Shown: piece after piece, positions 18,857 through 28,443 of the stretch
How positions within the stretch are numbered: position 1 is the first letter of the stretch
Layout of the letters: the number at the start of each line of letters is the position of its first letter
Assembly (NCBI RefSeq): GCF_000002995.4
Contig: NW_025062340.1
Location: 1-28,443 of the forward strand
DNA: 28,443 nt
Direction of reading: 5' to 3'
Source of the DNA: Brugia malayi
Taxonomy: Eukaryota > Nematoda > Chromadorea > Rhabditida > Onchocercidae
Notes under the pieces: generated by a model
Databases searched by the model: none
The model's input: the letters and a program-made list of their open reading frames with translations, nothing else
Told to the model about the DNA's origin: nothing
Position numbers and translations under genes: made by a program

Positions 18857-21800
18857 AAATTTTAAAATTTGTAATAGATTTTGTGCATTTAACAAGAAAA
18901 TTGGTTCTAAATTATAAATTTTAATTTTAATTAAGTGCCAAAACTGCTAAAAAAAGCTTATTTTGAACCTAATTGACTATGTTAGGTGCATTGTACCAGT
19001 GCTGGTCGTACATTAGGTTGTCATTTTATAGTTTAAATATTAAAATACGCTTTTGTAATTAAGTTTTGCGCATAAATTCATCAGCAAAATTAACAAAACT
19101 TTACATTAATCATGATTTTAATTCAATTTAAGAATTTAAATTCAAATTTAAATTTTGAATTTTTTAAAAATTTTAAAATTTGTTATAGTTTTCTTACATT
19201 AGATGAGGAAATTGGTTCTAATTTATCAATTTTAATTTTAATTAAGTGCCAAAACTGCTAAAAAAAGCTTATTTTGAACCTAATTGACTATGTTACGTGC
19301 ATTGTACCAGTGCTGGTCCTATATTGTGTTGTCATTTTATAGTTTAAATATTAAAATACGCTTTTGTAATTAAGTTTTGCGCATAAATTCATCAGCAAAA
19401 TTAATAAAACTTTCAATTAATCATGATTTTAATTCAATTTAAGAATTTAAATTAAATTTAAATTCAAATTTAAATCTTGAATTTTTTAAAAATTTTAAAA
19501 TTTGTTATAGTTTTCTTACATTAGACAAGGAAATTGGTTCTAATTTATCAATTTTAATTTTAATTAAGTGCCAAAACTGCTAAAAAAAGCCTATTTTGAA
19601 CCTAGTTGACTATGTTACGTGCATTGTACCAGTGCTGGTTGTACATTACGTTGTCATTTTATAGTTTAAATATTAAAATACGCTTTTGTAATTATGTTTT
19701 GCGCATAAATTCATCAGCAAAATTAATAAAACCTTCAATTAATCATGATTTTAATTCAATTTAAGAATTTAAATTAAATTTAAATTCAAATTTAAATTTT
19801 GAATTTTTTAAAAATTTTTAAATTTGTTATAGTTTTCTTACATTAGACAAGGAAATTGGTTCTAAATCAATTTTAATTTTAATTAAGTGCCAAAACTGCT
19901 AAAAAAAGCTCATTTTGAAGCTAATTGACTATATTACGTGCATTGTACCAGTTCTGGTCCTATATTATGTTTTCATTTTATAGTTTAAATATTAAAATAC
20001 GCTTTTGTAATTATGTTTTGCGCATAAATTCATCAGCAAAATTAATAAAACTTTCAATTAATCATGATTTTAATTCAATTTAAGAATTTAAATTCAAATT
20101 TAAATTTTGAATTTTTTAAAAATTTTAAAATTTGTTATAGTTTTCTTACATTAGACAAGGAAATTGGTTCTAATTTATCAATTTTAATTTTAATTAAGTG
20201 CCAAAACTGCTGAAAAAAGCTCATTTTGAACCTCATTGACTATATTACGTGCATTGTACCAGTTCTGGTCCTATATTGTGTTTTCATTTTATAGTTTAAA
20301 TATTAAAATACGCTTTTGTAATTAAGTTTTGCGCATGAATTCATCAGCAAAATTAATAAAACTTTCAATTAATCACGATTTTAATTCAATTTAAGAATTT
20401 AAATTAAATTTAAATTCAAATTTAAATTTTGAATTTTTTAAAAATTTTAAAATTTGTTATAGTTTTCTTACATTAGACAAGGAAATTGGTTCTAATTTAT
20501 CAATTTTAATTTTAATTAAGTGCCAAAACTGCTAAAAAAAGCCTATTTTGAACCTAGTTGACTATGTTACGTGCATTGTACCAGTGCTGGTTGTACATTA
20601 CGTTGTCATTTTATAGTTTAAATATTAAAATACGCTTTTGTAATTATGTTTTGCGCATAAATTCATCAGCAAAATTAATAAAACTTTCAATTAATCATGA
20701 TTTTAATTCAATTTAAGAATTTAAATTCAAATTTAAATTTTGAATTTTTTAAAAATTTTAAAATTTGTTATAGTTTTCTTACATTAGACAAGGAAATTGG
20801 TTCTAATTTATCAATTTTAATTTTAATTAAGTGCCAAAACTGCTAAAAAAAGCTTATTTTGAACCTAATTGACTATGTTACGTGCATTGTACCAGTGCTG
20901 GTTGTACATTACGTTGTCATTTTATAGTTTAAATATTAAAATACGCTTTTGTAATTAAGTTTTGCGCATGAATTCATCAGCAAAATTAATAAAACTTTCA
21001 ATTAATCATGATTTTAATTCAATTTAAGAATTTAAATTAAATTTAAATTCAAATTTAAATTTTGAATTTTTTAAAAATTTTAAAATTTGTTATAGTTTTC
21101 TTACATTAGACAAGGAAATTGGTTCTAATTTATCAATTTTAATTTTAATTAAGTGCCAAAACTGCTAAAAAAAGCTATTTTGAACCTAATTGACTATGTT
21201 ACGTGCATTGTACCAGTGCTGGTTGTACATTACGTTGTCATTTTATAGTTTAAATATTAAAATACGCTTTTGTAATTAAGTTTTGCGCATAAATTCATCA
21301 GCAAAATTAATAAAACTTTCAATTAATCATGATTTTAATTCAATTTAAGAATTTAAATTAAATTTAAATTCAAATTTAAATTTTGAATTTTTTAAAAATT
21401 TTAAAATTTGTTATAGTTTTCTTACATTAGACAAGGAAATTGGTTCTAATTTATCAATTTTAATTTTAATTAAGTGCCAAAACTGCTAAAAAAAGCTTAT
21501 TTTGAACCTAATTGACTATGTTACGTGCATTGTACCAGTGCTGGTTGTACATTACGTTGTCATTTTATAGTTTAAATATTAAAATACGCTTTTGTAATTA
21601 AGTTTTGCGCATGAATTCATCAGCAAAATTAATAAAACTTTCAATTAATCACGATTTTAATTCAATTTAAGAATTTAAATTAAATTTAAATTCAAATTTA
21701 AATTTTGAATTTTTTAAAAATTTTAAAATTTGTTATAGTTTTCTTACATTAGACAAGGAAATTGGTTCTAATTTATCAATTTTAATTTTAATTAAGTGCC

Positions 21801-24800
21801 AAAACTGCTAAAAAAAGCTCATTTTGAACCTAATTGACTATGTTACGTGCATTGTACCAGTGCTGGTCCTATATTGTGTTTCATTTTATAGTTTAAATAT
21901 TAAAATACGCTTTTGTAATTAAGTTTTGCGCATGAATTCATCAGCAAAATTAATAAAACTTTCAATTAATCATGATTTTAATTCAATTTAAGAATTTAAA
22001 TTAAATTTAAATTCAAATTTAAATTTTGAATTTTTTAAAAATTTTAAAATTTGTTATAGTTTTCTTACATTAGACAAGGAAATTGGTTCTAATTTATCAA
22101 TTTTAATTTTAATTAAGTGCCAAAACTGCTAAAAAAAGCCTATTTTGAACCTAGTTGACTATGTTACGTGCATTGTACCAGTGCTGGTTGTACATTACGT
22201 TGTCATTTTATAGTTTAAATATTAAAATACGCTTTTGTAATTAAGTTTTGCGCATAAATTCATCAGCAAAATTAATAAAACTTTCAATTAATCATGATTT
22301 TAATTCAATTTAAGAATTTAAATTAATTTAAATTCAAATTTAAATTTTGAATTTTTTAAAAATTTTAAAATTTGTTATAGTTTTCTTACATTAGACAAGG
22401 AAATTGGTTCTAATTTATCAATTTTAATTTTAATTAAGTGCCAAAACTGCTAAAAAAAGCTTATTTTGAACCTAATTGACTATGTTACGTGCATTGTACC
22501 AGTGCTGGTTGTACATTACGTTGTCATTTTATAGTTTAAATATTAAAATACGCTTTTGTAATTAAGTTTTGCGCATGAATTCATCAGCAAAATTAATAAA
22601 ACTTTCAATTAATCACGATTTTAATTCAATTTAAGAATTTAAATTAAATTTAAATTCAAATTTAAATTTTGAATTTTTTAAAAATTTTAAAATTTGTTAT
22701 AGTTTTCTTACATTAGACAAGGAAATTGGTTCTAATTTATCAATTTTAATTTTAATTAAGTGCCAAAACTGCTAAAAAAAGCTCATTTTGAACCTCATTG
22801 ACTATATTACGTGCATTGTACCAGTTCTGGTCCTATATTGTGTTTCATTTTATAGTTTAAATATTAAAATACGCTTTTGTAATTAAGTTTTGCGCATGAA
22901 TTCATCAGCAAAATTAATAAAACTTTCAATTAATCATGATTTTAATTCAATTTAAGAATTTAAATTAAATTTAAATTCAAATTTAAATTTTGAATTTTTT
23001 AAAAATTTTAAAATTTGTTATAGTTTTCTTACATTAGACAAGGAAATTGGTTCTAATTTATCAATTTTAATTTTAATTAAGTGCCAAAACTGCTAAAAAA
23101 AGCTTATTTTGAACCTAATTGACTATGTTACGTGCATTGTACCAGTGCTGGTTGTACATTACGTTGTCATTTTATAGTTTAAATATTAAAATACGCTTTT
23201 GTAATTAAGTTTTGCGCATAAATTCATCAGCAAAATTAATAAAACTTTCAATTAATCATGATTTTAATTCAATTTAAGAATTTAAATTAAATTTAAATTC
23301 AAATTTAAATTTTGAATTTTTTAAAAATTTTAAAATTTGTTATAGTTTTCTTACATTAGACAAGGAAATTGGTTCTAATTTATCAATTTTAATTTTAATT
23401 AAGTGCCAAAACTGCTAAAAAAAGCCTATTTTGAACCTAGTTGACTATGTTACGTGCATTGTACCAGTGCTGGTTGTACATTACGTTGTCATTTTATAGT
23501 TTAAATATTAAAATACGCTTTTGTAATTATGTTTTGCGCATAAATTCATCAGCAAAATTAATAAAACTTTCAATTAATCATGATTTTAATTCAATTTAAG
23601 AATTTAAATTCAAATTTAAATTTTGAATTTTTTAAAAATTTTAAAATTTGTTATAGTTTTCTTACATTAGACAAGGAAATTGGTTCTAATTTATCAATTT
23701 TAATTTTAATTAAGTGCCAAAACTGCTAAAAAAAGCTTATTTTGAACCTAATTGACTATGTTACGTGCATTGTACCAGTGCTGGTTGTACATTACGTTGT
23801 CATTTTATAGTTTAAATATTAAAATACGCTTTTATAATTAAGTTTTGCGCATGAATTCATCAGCAAAATTAATAAAACTTTCAATTAATCACGATTTTAA
23901 TTCAATTTAAGAATTTAAATTAAATTTAAATTCAAATTTAAATTTTGAATTTTTTAAAAATTTTAAAATTTGTTATAGTTTTCTTACATTAGACAAGGAA
24001 ATTGGTTCTAATTTATCAATTTTAATTTTAATTAAGTGCCAAAACTGCTAAAAAAAGCTCATTTTGAACCTCATTGACTATATTACGTGCATTGTACCAG
24101 TTCTGGTCCTATATTGTGTTTTCATTTTATAGTTTAAATATTAAAATACGCTTTTGTAATTAAGTTTTGCGCATGAATTCATCAGCAAAATTAACAAAAC
24201 TTTCAATTAATCATGATTTTAATTCAATTTAAGAATTTAAATTAAATTTAAATTCAAATTTAAATTTTGAATTTTTTAAAAATTTTAAAATTTGTTATAG
24301 TTTTCTTACATTAGACAAGGAAATTGGTTCTAATTTATCAATTTTAATTTTAATTAAGTGCCAAAACTGCTAAAAAAAGCTTATTTTGAACCTAATTGAC
24401 TATGTTACGTGCATTGTACCAGTGCTGGTTGTACATTACGTTGTCATTTTATAGTTTAAATATTAAAATACGCTTTTGTAATTAAGTTTTGCGCATAAAT
24501 TCATCAGCAAAATTAATAAAACTTTCAATTAATCATGATTTTAATTCAATTTAAGAATTTAAATTAAATTTAAATTCAAATTTAAATTTTGAATTTTTTA
24601 AAAATTTTAAAATTTGTTATAGTTTTCTTACATTAGACAAGGAAATTGGTTCTAATTTATCAATTTTAATTTTAATTAAGTGCCAAAACTGCTAAAAAAA
24701 GCTCATTTTGAACCTCATTGACTATATTACGTGCATTGTACCAGTTCTGGTCCTATATTGTGTTTTCATTTTATAGTTTAAATATTAAAATACGCTTTTG

Positions 24801-27800
24801 TAATTAAGTTTTGCGCATGAATTCATCAGCAAAATTAATAAAACTTTCAATTAATCATGATTTTAATTCAATTTAAGAATTTAAATTAAATTTAAATTCA
24901 AATTTAAATTTTGAATTTTTTAAAAATTTTAAAATTTGTTATAGTTTTCTTACATTAGACAAGGAAATTGGTTCTAATTTATCAATTTTAATTTTAATTA
25001 AGTGCCAAAACTGCTAAAAAAAGCCTATTTTGAACCTAGTTGACTATGTTACGTGCATTGTACCAGTGCTGGTTGTACATTACGTTGTCATTTTATAGTT
25101 TAAATATTAAAATACGCTTTTGTAATTATGTTTTGCGCATAAATTCATCAGCAAAATTAATAAAACTTTCAATTAATCATGATTTTAATTCAATTTAAGA
25201 ATTTAAATTCAAATTTAAATTTTGAATTTTTTAAAAATTTTAAAATTTGTTATAGTTTTCTTACATTAGACAAGGAAATTGGTTCTAATTTATCAATTTT
25301 AATTTTAATTAAGTGCCAAAACTGCTAAAAAAAGCTTATTTTGAACCTAATTGACTATGTTACGTGCATTGTACCAGTGCTGGTTGTACATTACGTTGTC
25401 ATTTTATAGTTTAAATATTAAAATACGCTTTTGTAATTAAGTTTTGCGCATGAATTCATCAGCAAAATTAATAAAACTTTCAATTAATCATGATTTTAAT
25501 TCAATTTAAGAATTTAAATTAAATTTAAATTCAAATTTAAATTTTGAATTTTTTAAAAATTTTAAAATTTGTTATAGTTTTCTTACATTAGACAAGGAAA
25601 TTGGTTCTAATTTATCAATTTTAATTTTAATTAAGTGCCAAAACTGCTAAAAAAGCTCATTTTGAACCTCATTGACTATATTACGTGCATTGTACCAGTT
25701 CTGGTCCTATATTGTGTTTCCATTTTATAGTTTAAATATTAAAATACGCTTTTATAATTAAGTTTTGCGCATGAATTCATCAGCAAAATTAATAAAACTT
25801 TCAATTAATCATGATTTTAATTCAATTTAAGAATTTAAATTAAATTTAAATTCAAATTTAAATTTTGAATTTTTTAAAAATTTTAAAATTTGTTATAGTT
25901 TTCTTACATTAGACAAGGAAATTGGTTCTAATTTATCAATTTTAATTTTAATTAAGTGCCAAAACTGCTAAAAAAAGCTTATTTTGAACCTAATTGACTA
26001 TGTTACGTGCATTGTACCAGTGCTGGTTGTACATTACGTTGTCATTTTATAGTTTAAATATTAAAATACGCTTTTGTAATTAAGTTTTGCGCATAAATTC
26101 ATCAGCAAAATTAATAAAACTTTCAATTAATCATGATTTTAATTCAATTTAAGAATTTAAATTAAATTTAAATTCAAATTTAAATTTTGAATTTTTTAAA
26201 AATTTTAAAATTTGTTATAGTTTTCTTACATTAGACAAGGAAATTGGTTCTAATTTATCAATTTTAATTTTAATTAAGTGCCAAAACTGCTAAAAAAGCT
26301 TATTTTGAACCTAATTGACTATGTTACGTGCATTGTACCAGTGCTGGTCGTACATTACGTTGTCATTTTATAGTTTAAATATTAAAATACGCTTTTGTAA
26401 TTAAGTTTTGCGCATGAATTCATCAGCAAAATTAATAAAACTTTCAATTAATCATGATTTTAATTCAATTTAAGAATTTAAATTAAATTTAAATTCAAAT
26501 TTAAATTTTGAATTTTTTAAAAATTTTAAAATTTGTTATAGTTTTCTTACATTAGACAAGGAAATTGGTTCTAATTTATCAATTTTAATTTTAATTAAGT
26601 GCCAAAACTGCTAAAAAAAGCTTATTTTGAACCTATTGACTATGTTACGTGCATTGTACCAGTGCTGGTTGTACATTACGTTGTCATTTTATAGTTTAAA
26701 TATTAAAATACGCTTTTGTAATTATGTTTTGCGCATAAATTCATCAGCAAAATTAATAAAACTTTCAATTAATCATGATTTTAATTCAATTTAAGATTAA
26801 ATTTAAATTCAAATTTAAATTTTGAATTTTTTAAAAATTTTAAAATTTGTTATAGTTTTCTTACATTAGACAAGGAAATTGGTTCTAATTTATCAATTTT
26901 AATTTTAATTAAGTGCCAAAACTGCTAAAAAAGCTTATTTTGAACTGATTGACTATGTTACGTGCATTGTACCAGTGCTGGTTGTACATTACGTTGTCAT
27001 TTTATAGTTTAAATATTAAAATACGCTTTTGTAATTAAGTTTTGCGCATGAATTCATCAGCAAAATTAATAAAACTTTCAATTAATCATGATTTTAATTC
27101 AATTTAAGAATTTTAATTAAATTTAAATTCAAATTTAAATTTTGAATTTTTTAAAAATTTTAAAATTTGTTATAGTTTTCTTACATTAGACAAGGAAATT
27201 GGTTCTAATTTATCAATTTTAATTTTAATTAAGTGCCAAAACTGCTAAAAAAAGCTTATTTTGAACCTATTGACTATGTTACGTGCATTGTACCAGTGCT
27301 GGTCGTATATTACGTTGTCATTTTATAGTTTAAATATTAAAATACGCTTTTGTAATTAAGTTTTGCGCATAAATTCATCAGCAAAATTAATAAAACTTTC
27401 AATTAATCATGATTTTAATTCAATTTAAGAATTTAAATTAAATTTAAATTCAAATTTAAATTTTGAATTTTTTAAAAATTTTAAATTTGTTATAGTTTTC
27501 TTACATTAGACAAGGAAATTGGTTCTAATTTATCAATTTTAATTTTAATTAAGTGCCAAAACTGCTAAAAAAACCTAATTGACTATGTTCCTAATTGACT
27601 ATGTTACGTGCATTGTACCAGTGCTGGTCGTACATTACGTTGTCATTTTATAGTTTAAATATTAAAATACGCTTTTGTAATTAAGTTTTGCGCATAAATT
27701 CATCAGCAAAATTAATAAAACTTTCAATTAATCATGATTTTAATTCAATTTAAGAATTTAAATTAAATTTAAATTCAAATTTAAATTTTGAATTTTTTAA

Positions 27801-28443
27801 AAATTTTTAAAATTTGTTATAGTTTTCTTACATTAGACAAGGAAATTGGTTCTAATTTATCAATTTTAATTTTAATTAAGTGCCAAAACTGCTAAAAAAA
27901 GCTTATTTTGAACCTAATTGACTATGTTACGTGCATTGTACCAGTGCTGGTTGTACATTACGTTGTCATTTTATAGTTTAAATATTAAAATACGCTTTTG
28001 TAATTAAGTTTTGCGCATAAATTCATCAGCAAAATTAATAAAACTTTCAATTAATCATGATTTAAATTCAATTTAAGAATTTAAATTCAAATTTAAATTT
28101 TGAATTCTTTAAAAATATTAAAATTTGTTATAGTTTTCTTACATTAGACAGGGAAATTGGTTCTAATTTATCAATTTTAATTTTAATTAAGTGCCAAAAC
28201 TGCTAAAAAAAGCTATTTTGAACCTAATTGACTATGTTACGTGCATTGTACCAGTGCTGGTCGTATATTGCGTTTTCATTTTATAGTTTAAATATTAAAA
28301 TACGCTTTTGTAATTAAGTTTTGCGCCATAAATTCATCAGCAAAATTAATAAAACTTTCAATTAATCATGATTTTTAATTCAATTTAGAATTTAAATTAA
28401 ATTTAAATTCAAATTTAAATTTGAATTTTTAAAAATTTTAAAA
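18857..28443 (+). repeat. Brugia HhaI satellite array, about 30 head-to-tail units of 322 bp
   Basis: Each unit carries GCGCATAAATTCATCAGC or the variant GCGCATGAATTC. The anchor GTGCCAAAAC starts at 18935, 19246, 19568, 19887, 20198, 20520, 20831, 21153, 21474, 21796, 22117, 22438, 22760, 23081, 23403, 23714, 24036, 24358, 24680, 25002, 25313, 25635, 25956, 26278, 26599, 26913, 27233, 27553, 27880 and 28191. Spacing is usually 321-322, with a recurrent 311 class and a few 314-327. The 322-bp length and the HhaI (GCGC) site match the known Brugia HhaI repeat, a major satellite of the genome. It has no gene or ORF. The array runs off the right edge, and the first unit starts mid-repeat after the arm R2 junction. 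Confidence 0.97.
27574..27605 (+). repeat. 16-bp tandem duplication inside one HhaI unit
   Basis: CCTAATTGACTATGTT is present twice in a row, and GCTTATTTTGAA, which precedes it in other units, is missing. This unit is 327 bp to the next anchor. It is a private change of one unit and useful as a marker. Confidence 0.9.

Noticed and set aside
18857..28443. CRISPR-like or gene-family reading of the regular repeats
   Set aside because: Units are head-to-tail with no unique spacers and contain no open frame; they match the Brugia HhaI satellite.

Overview
ORGANISM. The window is nuclear DNA from a filarial nematode of the genus Brugia. The last third is a tandem array of a 322-bp satellite. Each unit carries a GCGC (HhaI) site inside GCGCATAAATTCATCAGC, the hallmark of the Brugia HhaI repeat used in parasite diagnostics. 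The three genes have spliced exons, AT-rich introns with poly-T tracts, and xxxTAG/TTTCAG acceptors, which fits. I cannot tell B. malayi from B. pahangi or B. timori by eye. Outside exons the DNA is extremely AT-rich and full of poly-A/T runs and simple repeats.

LAYOUT. (1) 1-1,869 (+): the 3' five exons of a YEATS-domain protein (GAS41/YEATS4, C. elegans gfl-1 type); its N-terminal exon lies left of the window. (2) 1,870-10,680: a gene-poor stretch of about 8.8 kb. It holds a 380-bp tandem duplication, a long pyrimidine-only tract (4.6-5.2 kb), a 39-bp minisatellite (6.48-6.96 kb), ATT microsatellites and several small direct repeats. (3) 10,769-11,811 (+): a two-exon gene for a PMP3/UPF0057 small membrane proteolipid, whose obvious splice junction is one base out of frame. 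(4) 11.8-14.7 kb: AT-rich DNA, then a GC-richer island with broken reading frames, a decayed reversed HhaI copy and an interspersed repeat ('arm L'). (5) 15,464-16,680 (+): a four-exon gene for a 248-residue coiled-coil protein I do not recognise. (6) 17.3-17.8 kb: an inverted copy of arm L ('arm R1'), so gene 3 sits between inverted repeats. (7) 17.8-18.65 kb: decayed HhaI units in reverse orientation. (8) 18.66-18.86 kb: a truncated third arm copy in the original orientation. (9) 18,857 to the right edge: about 30 forward HhaI units, unfinished at the window end.

HOW IT FITS TOGETHER. The three genes share a strand but are far apart and functionally unrelated (chromatin reader, membrane proteolipid, coiled-coil protein), so there is no sign of an operon. 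The most informative part is the satellite edge. Orientation flips exactly at a copy of the arm repeat, old satellite remnants lie on both sides of gene 3, and the young array shows a higher-order order of unit types plus an 11-bp length polymorphism (311 vs 322 bp) caused by a palindromic subrepeat.
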